Source of the DNA: Candidatus Hopanoidivorans cymbastelae
GTDB taxonomy: Bacteria; Actinomycetota; Acidimicrobiia; Acidimicrobiales; Hopanoidiivorantaceae
Length of the DNA: 42,688 bases
NCBI GenBank assembly: GCA_028283145.1
Contig: JAPYNY010000017.1
Span: forward strand, 1 to 42,688
Reading direction: 5' to 3'
A program made the translations under genes and the position numbers. Positions 8,291-17,602 of this stretch are shown in pieces; position 1 is the first letter of the stretch, and each line of letters starts with the position of its first letter. Below the pieces are notes generated by a model. The model saw only the letters and a list, made by a program, of their open reading frames with translations. It had not been told where the DNA came from and did no database searches.

Positions 8291-9634
8291 CTAACTGTGA
8301 ATTGAGAAAGCGATAATCTCCGGGCCCTGTTGCAGGAAGTCAAAGTAGACCAGCAAGTTGCAATCGTCGCCGTCAGTCAGTGCTGTGTAGTTCAGTCTCT
8401 GCAAAGCTGCCGGTGGGGTAACGCTGGATGTCTCAACGATGCTCGGAGCTTCACTTAGACAAGACAACACATCCCGCAAACCCTGAAGTATGGAATCAAA
8501 GTTGTCTCCCTCGGTGTTGCCGAGCAGATAATCCTCCAAGGTGTCTCGGTTGTAGCGGTTATAGCCGTAAACCGAACCATTCTGGTCGGCTAAAGCCACA
8601 TAAGCGCCGCGACTGGACAGCCTCAAGTTGTGGGCGATTTCGGTCAATTGAGCCATAGTCTCAGGGCTGGGTTGGCCGTCTCGTCTTGCCTCATCAACCG
8701 CTCCCACGAAATTGACCAATACCTGCGCCAAGCCCCCGAACATGGTAGTTTCCTCGGAAGTCAGCAGGTGAGGCTGGACAGACACAGTGTGCGACAGCAC
8801 CCAACCTGCATTGCCTTCAGGGTCTAAGACCTCAACCCAAAGAGTTCCATCATTGTCAACAGCCGTATTGAGCGTGGTTTTGTAGGGGCCGTCCTCTGGC
8901 ACAACCGGGATAGTTGAGAGCCTTTCGCTGTCTAGGCGATGCTCGGCATAGACCACAGGATAGCCATTGCGCGCCACCTGCAACGGGCGCACTTCAAACA
9001 GAGTTTCCGAAGGCCGCTCGGGCGGCGGCGGGTCGGTTTCAGGCGGGGCAGTGGTGGTCGTAGTGTCGGGAGGAGCAGCGGTTGTGGGAGTGGGCGGATT
9101 GGTTGTGGTAGGAGGTGCGACCGTAGTAGAAGAAGGAGTGGGAGTGTCGGGCGGTTCGGATTCGTCGGTAACCACTTTTACAGGCTCGTCCCCACCTAGA
9201 TTGGGATTGTTGGTGTCTGGATCGTCATTGCCAGGGGTGGTTGCCACAGTGGTGGGCGTGGGAGTAGGCTCAGTTCCGTTGTTATCAGGCTGTTCTGGAG
9301 TAGTGGGGGATTCAGTCGATGATGGGGCCGCAACCTGCACAGTCTGGGTTGCGTCAGTATCTCTGGTGAGCAGCAGGGTGGTAACCACGCTGAGCGCCAC
9401 TAAAAGCACCAGACTCAGCACCAAGGAAGGCTGCAGGCGCAACCGCTCACGCTTCTCCCACAAAACCCTCGGACTCCAAGCACTGGCAGCTTCTCGGCGG
9501 CTGATGCGCTGGTTGATAGTGAAGAAAGCCTCAGAAGAAGGCGAGACCTGCTGGGCGTGCTCGTGCAGAGCCTTGCGCAGGCGGTTTTCAATCGGCTGCG
9601 GCTGGTCTTGGCGGTCTTGATTGTCTGTAGGCAT
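8291..9634 (-). CDS. Single-pass membrane protein with Thr/Pro-rich stalk and SH3-like external domain
   Basis: This 447-aa protein has a cytoplasmic N-terminal ~75 residues, one membrane helix ('LVLSLVLLVALSVVTTLLL'), and a long low-complexity Thr/Pro/Asp stalk (~100-210). A C-terminal extracytoplasmic region follows, starting with an SH3-like stretch ('GTLWVEVLDPEGNAGWV'). The gene lies downstream of an ECF sigma factor gene in the same direction (gap ~130 bp). That placement, and the short cytoplasmic head, suggest an anti-sigma or sensor partner. No classical zinc anti-sigma HxxxCxxC motif is visible, so this remains inference. Confidence 0.7.
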   Translation of the reverse strand: MPTDNQDRQDQPQPIENRLRKALHEHAQQVSPSSEAFFTINQRISRREAASAWSPRVLWEKRERLRLQPSLVLSLVLLVALSVVTTLLLTRDTDATQTVQVAAPSSTESPTTPEQPDNNGTEPTPTPTTVATTPGNDDPDTNNPNLGGDEPVKVVTDESEPPDTPTPSSTTVAPPTTTNPPTPTTAAPPDTTTTTAPPETDPPPPERPSETLFEVRPLQVARNGYPVVYAEHRLDSERLSTIPVVPEDGPYKTTLNTAVDNDGTLWVEVLDPEGNAGWVLSHTVSVQPHLLTSEETTMFGGLAQVLVNFVGAVDEARRDGQPSPETMAQLTEIAHNLRLSSRGAYVALADQNGSVYGYNRYNRDTLEDYLLGNTEGDNFDSILQGLRDVLSCLSEAPSIVETSSVTPPAALQRLNYTALTDGDDCNLLVYFDFLQQGPEIIAFSIHS

Positions 9635-9763
9635 TCTTGGCTGCTGTATTTTTGTGTATTCTTGGCTGTTATCGGGAGTTTTCAGCTGTCAAATCTGTCT
9701 GTTAAATATATATAGTGGCTCTCAGAGTATTAGCTATGTTTTAGTGGAAGTCGCACCTTATGT

Positions 9764-10339
9764 CTAATGATTTTCAGACTGTGCGTTCGGGTCGTTGTCG
9801 GTGCCTCCGAGCAAGCTCTTCAAAGCGGCCAGACCACGACTTGCATGGGTCTTGACCGAGCCTTGCGAAATACCCAAAGTATCGGCAATTTCAGCTTCGC
9901 TCAGGTTTTGGTAGAAGCGCAGAACCAAGACTTCCGACTGGCGTTTCGGCAGACGTCTCAAAGCCGAAAGCATCTCCTCGCGCTCGTGCCTGCTCATGGC
10001 GTCTGATTCCGCCGAAGCGACAGGCTCAGGCATTTCATGCACATGGCGTTTGCGCACCCGACGCCACCGCATGCGAGAGCGCGTGCCGTTCAGCACCATT
10101 GCTCGCAGGTAAGCGGCTTCCTTGCCCGGTGTGGGCTGGGCGGTGGTGTAAAGCTTCACGAACGCATCCTGCACGACTTCCTCACAGCTTTCTACATCAT
10201 CCAGCAAGAAAGACGCTAGGCGGACTAGGGAGGCGTAATGCTCTTCGTAAAGTTTGACCAACTGCTCCTTGGTGGGCCGCTCGCTCACCACCGACAGGGT
10301 GATGTTGGATCTGTTCTTGGAATTGCCGGAGTCGCGCAT
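9764..10339 (-). CDS. ECF RNA polymerase sigma factor
   Basis: This protein of about 191 aa is a group-4 sigma factor. Region 2 ('YEEHYASLVRLASFLLDD...EEVVQDAFVKLY') is followed by region 4 ('LPKRQSEVLVLRFYQNLSEAEIADTLGISQGSVKTHASRGLAAL') with a clear helix-turn-helix. I chose ATG 10339 because it gives a normal family length and has a GGGGGAAG site upstream. The frame stays open to ATG 10537, which would add a Pro/His/Ala-rich extension. It is probably co-regulated with the membrane protein downstream. Confidence 0.88.
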   Translation of the reverse strand: MRDSGNSKNRSNITLSVVSERPTKEQLVKLYEEHYASLVRLASFLLDDVESCEEVVQDAFVKLYTTAQPTPGKEAAYLRAMVLNGTRSRMRWRRVRKRHVHEMPEPVASAESDAMSRHEREEMLSALRRLPKRQSEVLVLRFYQNLSEAEIADTLGISQGSVKTHASRGLAALKSLLGGTDNDPNAQSENH

Positions 10340-10622
10340 CGGGTGCGCTTCCCCCGCAGCTGAGATGTGATTTGCCAAGAAAAGCGGCTGGAGATGCGGC
10401 ACAGGTGCTGGATGCGTTATAGGAACTGGATGCGGCGCAGGCGCTGCCGGCCGGAGTGCAGCCATCTGCCAGAGTGGTATGCTGACAGACCTGAGGATAG
10501 CGGAAATGACAGATAAGACAGAAAGCGGCAAATTCATATCTCACATTTAATTAAGACGCCTAACCGAGCCAATAGGTTGACAAGCCTTTAATAAAAGATT
10601 TAAAAGACTTAACTGGGGGAAA

Positions 10623-11492
10623 ATGTCAGACCCCTCGTTTATTCTTGTAATTATGGAGCGAGAAGAGCAGACAAACCCTGATTTGGGGCTGTCCAATTCG
10701 GGCTTTTCAGGCCTGGAAACGGAGACGAACTCAAATGCCCCAAATGCCGGAGGCTTGGAAGACTTGTCAGGCATCTCAAGTCGGCTGCAGCGACTGGAGT
10801 GGCTGGACGAAATACGCCAGCTAGTTGCGAAATACGCCTTGGCGCTTGACATGAGAAATATGGATGCGCTGGTTTCGCTGTTTCCAACAGATGTGCGTGT
10901 AGGCAAAGCAAGGCAAGGTAGGACTGCTCTGAAAGAGTGGTTTGATGAAACCTTAAGACATCAGTTTACAGGCACAGCCCACGTTACAGGTAATCACATT
11001 ATTGAATTTGACGATGAATTTGACGATGCTGGTTTGGGCGAAGCGGGTCGGAACGCTGAACCAGACCGCTCTGGCCACCCAACTGCACGGGGCGTGGTGT
11101 ACAGCCGTAACGAACATGAATGTGGAGATGAATGGGTCATCATGACGATGATGTATTGGGACAATTATGAGCTGATCAACGATCGCTGGTTGTTCAGACG
11201 CCGGCTGCCATTGTATTGGTATGCCACAGACTTGAACAAGCCACCCATAGGTTCGGCCAAGATGCGCTGGCCCGGCCGGGAACGATACGACGGTGGCTGG
11301 GAGAAATTCTGGCCGAGCTGGGACAAATTCTGGAAAACCGCAGACGCAGATGTATCAGTTCCAGTGGATCTGAGCCAAAGCACCGAAGTCGGTGCCGCAG
11401 CTGACACCGATCTGGCCGAGGTGGACATAGCTAGATTCTTGACGTACATGCGGGCGGGCACCACCGATTTGCCGTCTGTCAGGGTGCGTTAG
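10623..11492 (+). CDS. SnoaL-like (NTF2-fold) protein with N- and C-terminal extensions
   Basis: This 289-aa protein has a central NTF2/SnoaL-like domain starting around residue 55 ('LDEIRQLVAKYALALDMRNMDALVSLF'), a signature shared with many steroid- and polyketide-associated small enzymes. It differs from the usual ~140-aa proteins in a ~50-residue polar N-terminus, a Trp-rich segment ('GGWEKFWPSWDKFWKTA') and an acidic tail. GGGGG stands just before ATG 10623. ATG 10653 is an alternative start. The substrate is unknown. Confidence 0.7.
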   Translation: MSDPSFILVIMEREEQTNPDLGLSNSGFSGLETETNSNAPNAGGLEDLSGISSRLQRLEWLDEIRQLVAKYALALDMRNMDALVSLFPTDVRVGKARQGRTALKEWFDETLRHQFTGTAHVTGNHIIEFDDEFDDAGLGEAGRNAEPDRSGHPTARGVVYSRNEHECGDEWVIMTMMYWDNYELINDRWLFRRRLPLYWYATDLNKPPIGSAKMRWPGRERYDGGWEKFWPSWDKFWKTADADVSVPVDLSQSTEVGAAADTDLAEVDIARFLTYMRAGTTDLPSVRVR

Positions 11493-11516
11493 GCAGCACA
11501 GAGCAGGCAGGCGAAA

Positions 11517-12854
11517 ATGAAGTCGCAGTTGGAAGAGCAGCCAATGAAGCACACTCAGCCAGCCGACCGCACTCAGCCGCCGCCGCTAGTCGGCCAGAAA
11601 GCTCACATCTTGCATGTGGATATGGATGCTTTTTTCGTTCAGTTGGAGGTCAATCGGCGCCCTGAACTGAAGGGCAAACCAGTTGCGGTGGGAGGTGCCA
11701 ACCAGCGAGGTGTCGTGGCAGCTGCATCCTATGAAGCCAGAGCCTATGGAGTGTTTTCGGCGATGCCGTCAGTGAAAGCCAGGCGGCTTTGTCCCGACCT
11801 CATTTTCCTGGGGGGAAACTTGCCGCTGTATGCCGACACCAGCGAGCGAATTATGCGGCTGCTGTGCACTTTTACTCCCGATGTAGAGCAAATCTCCATA
11901 GACGAAGCTTTCATGGACGTAAGTGGTTGCGAGAGGCTTTTCGGCCCGCCATATGAGATAGCCAAGCAAATCCGCTCCAAAGTTTTTGAGTGTGAAGATG
12001 TGGTCTGTTCCGTGGGTGTAGGCTCCACCAAGTTGATAGCCAAGCTAGCTTCCAGAAAAGCCAAACCTATCCCGTCTGCTCAAGGCACAAAACCAGGACT
12101 GGGAGTGTTTATGGTGGACCCAGAAAAAGAGTTGGAATTCTTGCATCAACTGCCTGTTAGGGCTCTGTGGGGCGTCGGCCCAGCCACTGAGAAAGTAGTG
12201 AGCAAGCTGGGAGTTGAAACTGTGGGCGACCTAGCAGCTATTCCAATCGCAACCTTGGTGGGGGTGTTGGGCAACTCTCACGGTACGCATGTGGCTTTGC
12301 TGGCTAAAGGCATAGACAATAGCCCGGTGGTTCCCACGCGAGTAGAAAAATCCATCAGCCATGAAGTCACCTTCCCACGCAACCTCGACACCACCGCTGA
12401 GTTGAACAAAGCCATGTGGCAGCTAGCTGAGAAAGTGGGAACACGTCTGAGAGCTAGCGGATATTTCGCCAAGACCATAACCATCAAGGTGCGCTACGGA
12501 GACTTTGCCACCACCACTCGCCGCCACACCGTCCCCACAGCTACTCAAAGCACCCAGACAATCGCAGAACAGGCTATGACCTTGCTCAACTCTGAAGATG
12601 CCAAAATCGGGGTGCGGCTGCTCGGAGTTGGGGTGTCCGGGTTCACCACCGAAGCCCCCCAACAACTCACATTGGACGAAGTAGCAAAAGAGCCAAGCTT
12701 GGAACTGGAGTATGTCATTGACGCTATCCGCAACCGCTATGGGGCTAATGCCATTCGCCGTGCCGTATCCGGAGAAGCAGACTTTGCCCCTGCTCCCGGC
12801 TTTGTGGCTCGCCCGTCATCTTCAACTGATGAGGAGGTTCTGCTAGATGAATAA
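11517..12854 (+). CDS. dinB: DNA polymerase IV (Y-family)
   Basis: This is a 445-aa translesion polymerase. The palm motifs 'HVDMDAFFVQLE' and 'SIDEAFMDVSG' carry the metal-binding acids. 'AAASYEARAYGVFSAMP' is the fingers motif, 'CSVGVGSTKLIAKLAS' follows, and a little-finger domain reads 'SISHEVTFPRNL...'. Two possible starts, ATG 11517 and ATG 11544, lie 27 bp apart. No LexA-type operator could be recognised by eye. Confidence 0.95.
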   Translation: MKSQLEEQPMKHTQPADRTQPPPLVGQKAHILHVDMDAFFVQLEVNRRPELKGKPVAVGGANQRGVVAAASYEARAYGVFSAMPSVKARRLCPDLIFLGGNLPLYADTSERIMRLLCTFTPDVEQISIDEAFMDVSGCERLFGPPYEIAKQIRSKVFECEDVVCSVGVGSTKLIAKLASRKAKPIPSAQGTKPGLGVFMVDPEKELEFLHQLPVRALWGVGPATEKVVSKLGVETVGDLAAIPIATLVGVLGNSHGTHVALLAKGIDNSPVVPTRVEKSISHEVTFPRNLDTTAELNKAMWQLAEKVGTRLRASGYFAKTITIKVRYGDFATTTRRHTVPTATQSTQTIAEQAMTLLNSEDAKIGVRLLGVGVSGFTTEAPQQLTLDEVAKEPSLELEYVIDAIRNRYGANAIRRAVSGEADFAPAPGFVARPSSSTDEEVLLDE

Positions 12855-12961
12855 CTGCGTTGGCTAAGCTATATGCGTTAGAGCAACTATCTGCCAAGTC
12901 AGCCAGTTCACACAGCCATCTCCAAAGCAAAACGCCAATCAATTTCTAACGGATTTATGTT

Positions 12962-13432
12962 ATGACAGCCGATACTCACAACCAAATCACAACTCAAAAA
13001 AAACGGGTTCCGGCCGTGGAAGGTCTATTCACCATGGATCCGGTTGCCCCCCAGCTGATCGGTGGGAAAGGCGTTTCCAGAGGCAGTTACTTCTTCCCCA
13101 AGGATTTAGCTGGCAGAGACCCAGGATGTGTCGCCGATGGTCAAACTGAGGAGGTTTTGCTCAGCCGCAGAGGCGTTGTCTGGTCTTATACCACAGCTTC
13201 ATATCCGCCCCCACCGCCTTATGTGATCACCCGAGAACCTTGGGAACCGCTGGTGCTGGCTGCGGTGCAGCTGCCTGAAAAGATAGTCATTTTGGGCCCC
13301 ATGACAGAAGACGTGGCTCTGGAAGATATGCATATAGGCATGGAAGTGGAGCTAGCCTTGGACAAGCTTTACGAAGATGACGAGCACGAATATATGTCTT
13401 GGAAATGGAAGCCAGCCGATGAAGCCAGCTAA
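12962..13432 (+). CDS. DUF35 OB-fold protein, partner of the thiolase-like gene
   Basis: This 156-aa protein matches the DUF35 OB-fold pattern ('GVVWSYTTASYPPPPPYV', '...PYVITREPWEPLVLAAVQL'). These proteins usually sit beside and bind thiolase-like enzymes in steroid side-chain and CoA-ester breakdown. The family's N-terminal zinc rubredoxin-like knuckle (CxxC...CxxC) is absent; only one Cys is seen, so this is a zinc-less variant. The stop is 20 bp before the thiolase start, consistent with one transcript. Confidence 0.72.
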   Translation: MTADTHNQITTQKKRVPAVEGLFTMDPVAPQLIGGKGVSRGSYFFPKDLAGRDPGCVADGQTEEVLLSRRGVVWSYTTASYPPPPPYVITREPWEPLVLAAVQLPEKIVILGPMTEDVALEDMHIGMEVELALDKLYEDDEHEYMSWKWKPADEAS

Positions 13433-13452
13433 TCAAGCCAGCCAGCTAGGAG

Positions 13453-14736
13453 ATGAGTAACTTGTCAGCTACAGACACCAACCACACGCAAGCCAGCCCA
13501 TCACCCAATGGGTCAACTGGGGGCGTCGGCAAAGGGGCCGTACCCAACGTGGAAGACATAGCCATCTTGGGGGTGGGCATGCACCCTTGGGGTAAGTGGG
13601 GGCGGTCCTTTGTAGAATATGGCGTCAAAGCTGCCCGAGATGCCTTGGAAGATGCCCAAGTTGAGTGGGAGGAAATCCAGTTTGTCTCAGGTGCCAACAC
13701 CATTCGCTGCGGCTATCCAGGCTATGTCTCAGCTTCTACTTTCGCCAACGCACTGGGATTCACCGGCTGTCAGCTGGCCAGCTCCTATGCTGCCTGCGCT
13801 TCGGGCGCTACCGCACTCAGCATAGCCAGGGCGCAAATCCTAGCTGGCGTGTGCGAAGTGGCGCTGGTGGTCGGGGCCGACACCACCCCCAAGGGTTTTC
13901 TGGCGCCCAATGTAGGCGACCGACCCGAAGACACCGACTGGCTGCGTTTCAGACTGCTAGGAGCCACCAATCCGGCATATTTCGCTCTTTACGCTCGCCG
14001 CCGCATGGAGCTATTCGGCGACACTCCTGAAGATTTCGCCCAGGTGAAGGTCAAGAATTCACGTCATGCGGTCTCCAACCCCAACGCCCGCTACACCAAG
14101 GAGTTTGCCGTAGAAGACATTGAAAACTCACCAGTGGTTTCCGACCCGCTGCGGCTGCTGGAGATTTGCGCTACTTCCGATGGTGGAGCAGCTCTGGTGG
14201 TCTCCAGTATGGACTACGCCCGCCGTAAGGGGATTGTCTCGCCAGCCAAAGTTTCAGGAATTTCAACTGTCAGCCCCACATATCCCAACACGGTCATAGA
14301 GTTGCCCTACATGGCTTCAGATTCTTGGGCCCAAGTCGGTGGCGAAGATGAGAGTTTCAAAGCCAACATCGCCCGGCGTGCCTATGAAGAAGCTTCCGTC
14401 AGCCCCGAGGATTTGGATTGCGCCGAAGTCTATGACTTATCGTCGGCCTATGAGTTGGACTGGTATGAATATATCGGCCTGTGCGAGCGCGGCGAAGCCA
14501 CCCGATTGCTCCATGACGGCGACACCTCTTTGGGTGGGCGCATTCCGGTCAATCCGTCTGGCGGCTTAGGTGCTTTTGGCGAAGCTGTCCCAGCCCAGGC
14601 CATTGCCCAGGTGTGCGAGCTGGTCTGGCAGGTCAGAGGCCAAGCGGGAGAGCGGCAAGTTCCTGCAGCTAAGGTCGGAATGTCCATCAATCACGGCATG
14701 TATGGGCACGGCTCTGCGGTGGTGGTCACACGATAG
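13453..14736 (+). CDS. Thiolase-fold (SCP-x/Ltp-like) acyl-CoA enzyme
   Basis: This 427-aa thiolase-superfamily protein carries the nucleophile motif 'YAACASGATAL'. In ordinary thiolases the next catalytic motifs are GHP (His) and a final C-x-G. Here they read 'GGLGAFGEAVPAQ' (Glu where His is usual) and 'NHGMYGHGSAVVV' (no Cys). Such changes are known in lipid-transfer-type enzymes that cleave C-C bonds by retro-aldol rather than thiolysis, working as a complex with a DUF35 protein. The adjacent DUF35 gene fits that model. The substrate cannot be named. 'AGGAG' lies almost against the ATG, so the true start is slightly uncertain. Confidence 0.78.
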   Translation: MSNLSATDTNHTQASPSPNGSTGGVGKGAVPNVEDIAILGVGMHPWGKWGRSFVEYGVKAARDALEDAQVEWEEIQFVSGANTIRCGYPGYVSASTFANALGFTGCQLASSYAACASGATALSIARAQILAGVCEVALVVGADTTPKGFLAPNVGDRPEDTDWLRFRLLGATNPAYFALYARRRMELFGDTPEDFAQVKVKNSRHAVSNPNARYTKEFAVEDIENSPVVSDPLRLLEICATSDGGAALVVSSMDYARRKGIVSPAKVSGISTVSPTYPNTVIELPYMASDSWAQVGGEDESFKANIARRAYEEASVSPEDLDCAEVYDLSSAYELDWYEYIGLCERGEATRLLHDGDTSLGGRIPVNPSGGLGAFGEAVPAQAIAQVCELVWQVRGQAGERQVPAAKVGMSINHGMYGHGSAVVVTR

Positions 14737-14781
14737 CCTGCAAGTCATTCAGTCCCAATCAGCAAAACCAGGAGACGTCTT

Positions 14782-15159
14782 ATGACAGCAAATCCCATGG
14801 TAGCAAGTTCAAACGATGGAATGCAAAATCGGCCCGTGCGGGCTATTTATGACCGAGCTACCCCAAGCATGGTGCTTGGCATCGTTGGCATAGCCATTTT
14901 ATGGATACCTTTTTTTGGCTGGATAGCAGGATTGGTCTGTGCCATCCTAGCCATAGTTTTTGGCAAAAAAACGCGCCAAGAGTATGATGCAGCTGCCGCA
15001 TCAGGATATTTGCCGATCAAATTCAATAGATTGCCGGTTAACAGGGGGCAAGCCACGGCTGGCTTTACGCTGGGCTGGATAACTGTCGGGCTTATCATCA
15101 TGTGGGCAATGATCTGGATATTTCTTGTAGCAGCCGTCGCCGGCGTCGGCAATAGTTGA
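14782..15159 (+). CDS. Small two-helix membrane protein (DUF4190-like)
   Basis: This 125-aa protein has two long hydrophobic segments ('MVLGIVGIAILWIPFFGWIAGLV...' and 'AGFTLGWITVGLIIMWAMIWIFLV') on either side of a polar loop. That matches the DUF4190-type pattern of small Gly/Ala-rich membrane proteins. AGGAGA lies upstream of ATG. Function unknown. Confidence 0.7.
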   Translation: MTANPMVASSNDGMQNRPVRAIYDRATPSMVLGIVGIAILWIPFFGWIAGLVCAILAIVFGKKTRQEYDAAAASGYLPIKFNRLPVNRGQATAGFTLGWITVGLIIMWAMIWIFLVAAVAGVGNS

Positions 15160-15255
15160 TCTACACAGATTCAGTCTTCCCGCTTGCCCATCTTCCCAGA
15201 TTGCCCGTCTTTTGAAATACAAAAACTAGAGCGCCAAGAAATCGGAGACACCCCA

Positions 15256-16029
15256 ATGCCCATTCACGAAACCATTTCTGCAGAGGGAATTGCTATTTTG
15301 ACGATGGACAATCCGCCGGTGAATGCCCTCAACATCGCAGATACTTACCGTCTGGTAGAGTTGTTGGATTCCTACAAGAAAGCCCCGGATGTCAGAGTTG
15401 TCATCCTGACAGCCAGCGGAAGAGGTTTCTGCGCGGGCGTGGACATCAAGGAAATGCAAGCCCTGCCCGACAACGAAGGCATCGTCAACTCCAACGAGTC
15501 GTGCTACGAGTTGTTCCGAGCCATATATGAGTGTGCTGTGCCGGTCATAGTCGCGGTCAATGATTTCTGTCTAGGCACCGGCATCGGCATAGCCGGCAAC
15601 GCTGACGTCGTCATCGCAGCCGAAGGTGTGGGCTTTGCCTTGCCCGAAGTAGACAACGGAGCTCTGGGCGCTGCCACTCATCTGAGTCGGTTGGTGCCAC
15701 AACACCGTGCCCGTCAGATGCTCTACACTTGCGACCCAGCTACAGCCGAAGAGCTGGCTGGATACGGCTCCGTCTATAAGGTGGTATCGGCAGACCAGCT
15801 AATGGATGAAGCCACGGAATTGGCTGAGCAAATCGCTGCCAAACAACCTGGGGTGATAAGAGTTGCCAAGCGCTCCATGAACGGAATTGACCCGGTGAAT
15901 GTAACCCGAAGCTACCGTTTTGAACAAGGCTTCACCTTCCAACTTAACTTGTTGGGAGAAGGAGACAAAGCTCGTGATGCTTTTCTAAAAGGTGAAAGGG
16001 AGAGCAGCAAGGCAGCGAGAAAAGACTGA
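15256..16029 (+). CDS. Enoyl-CoA hydratase/isomerase family protein
   Basis: This 257-aa crotonase-fold protein has the oxyanion-hole motifs 'GRGFCAGVDIKEM' and 'NDFCLGTGIGIAGNADV'. The first catalytic-loop position is replaced ('EGVGFALPEVDNG...'), so hydratase versus isomerase or hydrolase cannot be decided. ATG 15256 gives normal length and has GGAG upstream. It fits beta-oxidation of a CoA ester together with the neighbouring SDR. Confidence 0.88.
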   Translation: MPIHETISAEGIAILTMDNPPVNALNIADTYRLVELLDSYKKAPDVRVVILTASGRGFCAGVDIKEMQALPDNEGIVNSNESCYELFRAIYECAVPVIVAVNDFCLGTGIGIAGNADVVIAAEGVGFALPEVDNGALGAATHLSRLVPQHRARQMLYTCDPATAEELAGYGSVYKVVSADQLMDEATELAEQIAAKQPGVIRVAKRSMNGIDPVNVTRSYRFEQGFTFQLNLLGEGDKARDAFLKGERESSKAARKD

Positions 16030-16112
16030 CCTTTGCAGCCATCTGCTGCTCAAACACCACAAAACCCTAGGATCATAACAACCCTCAGCACAACAACACC
16101 CGAGGAGACAAA

Positions 16113-16910
16113 ATGGGCGAAAATCAATTGGTAGGCAAGACAGCCGTGGTCACAGGGGCTGGTTTAGGCATTGGCAGAGGTCTGGCTAAGCGATTTGCAA
16201 GAGAAGGCGCCCGGGTCATAGTCAATGACATCAATGTCCAGGCTGGAGACAAGGTTGTAGGGGAGATTTCAGAGTTTGGCGGAGAGGCAATCTTTTGCTA
16301 CGGAGACGTTGCCACCCGCAGCGGTGCTCAAGCTCCGGTTGAACGCTGCTTGGAAATGTGGGACAAGATTGACGTGCTGGTCAACAATGCTTGGGGAGGT
16401 GGCCAGGTCAGTCGGGTTGAGGCCAAAAGTGACGAAGGCATGCAGCACGCCTTTGCCATAGGGCCTCTAGCTGCCTGGTGGGCTATGCTGGCGGCATTTC
16501 CTGCCATGCGGGACAACGGCGGCGGCTCCATCATCAACTTCGGCTCCCTGAATGGCGTCAACGCCCACATGTATACGGTGGAATACAACATGGCCAAGGA
16601 AGCCATTCGGACGCTCAGCCGAACAGCAGCCGTGGAATGGGGTCCCTACAACATTCGCTGCAACGTCATCTGCCCAGCAGCTGCCACCGAATCGTATGAA
16701 GCTTTCCGATCAGCCAACCCAGAGTTAGCCGAAGAACTCAACTCCCAAAAGCCCATCCCCAGAATGGGAGACCCAGAAACCGACATCGGCGGCACGGCTC
16801 TATTTCTGGCCTCCGATGATTCCGCTTATCTAACCGGCAATACTTTGTTCGTAGATGGCGGCGGACACATCAACGGAGTGCAGTGGCGCCCCGCCTTGCC
16901 TGATTCCTAG
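16113..16910 (+). CDS. Short-chain dehydrogenase/reductase
   Basis: This 265-aa SDR has the cofactor motif 'TGAGLGIGRGLA', then 'VNNAWGGG', the catalytic Ser in 'INFGSLNG' and 'YNMAK'. 'VDGGGHI' is near the end. GAGGAG sits before ATG 16113. It lies 83 bp after the enoyl-CoA hydratase and could oxidise its 3-hydroxyacyl product, although SDR specificity cannot be read from sequence. Confidence 0.9.
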   Translation: MGENQLVGKTAVVTGAGLGIGRGLAKRFAREGARVIVNDINVQAGDKVVGEISEFGGEAIFCYGDVATRSGAQAPVERCLEMWDKIDVLVNNAWGGGQVSRVEAKSDEGMQHAFAIGPLAAWWAMLAAFPAMRDNGGGSIINFGSLNGVNAHMYTVEYNMAKEAIRTLSRTAAVEWGPYNIRCNVICPAAATESYEAFRSANPELAEELNSQKPIPRMGDPETDIGGTALFLASDDSAYLTGNTLFVDGGGHINGVQWRPALPDS

Positions 16911-17033
16911 GCATTAGCCCTAGCGGATCTTGACCGCCCTTCGCTCCCGGCGGCCCTTGTGGAACTTAAGCCTCTGGTTGGTACTCTGGGTCTCGGCTGC
17001 CCCTAGCCCAGCTGTCTTAAACCCCCGCGGCCT

Positions 17034-17522
17034 CTAAACTCCCGGAGCAAAGCCCGGCGGGAAAGCCCCGCTCATGTAGGCTTGTTGTTCGAATTTGTGA
17101 ACGATGCGCCAGCCATCAGAGGTCTTTTGACAGGTGTCCAGATACCAACCGCCGACGATGAACACGCTTTGCCCGGAGCCGTTTGGGTCGTAATTTCCCT
17201 CTGAGTTGATGGGCAGTACCATCGGGTTGTGGAAGATGGTGCGACATTTGGCTGTATCTCCTTCAAATTCAATCTTTGACTTGCCAATCATGTGCTGCGT
17301 CAAAGGAAAGGCAGCCAAGGCATTTTGCAGCCACTTTTTGATTTCCGGGTATGTCCCCTTGGCATCCGGTCCGCCTGAAGTGGTGTAGTCCAAGATGGCA
17401 TCGGGAGTAAATACGGTGTCCAGCAAATCCCAGTCCTTCGTGTCTATGGCGTCAATGTAGCGCACCATCAAATCGTCAATGGCGAAGCGGTCGGCTAACT
17501 GAAGTTCAAGCTCTGAAGTCAT
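17034..17522 (-). CDS. SnoaL-like (NTF2-fold) protein
   Basis: This 162-aa protein is a compact SnoaL-like domain: 'DRFAIDDLMVRYIDAIDTKDWDLLDTVFTPDA' at the start, 'LTQHMIGKSKIEFEGD' in the middle and 'DGWRIVHK' near the end. Members include ketosteroid-isomerase-like and dehydratase enzymes. It is convergent with the upstream SDR. No activity can be assigned. Confidence 0.8.
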   Translation of the reverse strand: MTSELELQLADRFAIDDLMVRYIDAIDTKDWDLLDTVFTPDAILDYTTSGGPDAKGTYPEIKKWLQNALAAFPLTQHMIGKSKIEFEGDTAKCRTIFHNPMVLPINSEGNYDPNGSGQSVFIVGGWYLDTCQKTSDGWRIVHKFEQQAYMSGAFPPGFAPGV

Positions 17523-17602
17523 TTGATTGCTTTCTTGGTTGGGTGTTTGGTTTATCTTGGTTGGATACCTGTCTGGGCATCTGGCCGCCCTGTCTCAGGG
17601 CT

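Noticed and set aside
8967-9620. Long + strand open frame rich in Gly/Val/Ser
   Set aside because: Antisense of the Thr/Pro-rich stalk of the membrane protein; composition explains the open frame.
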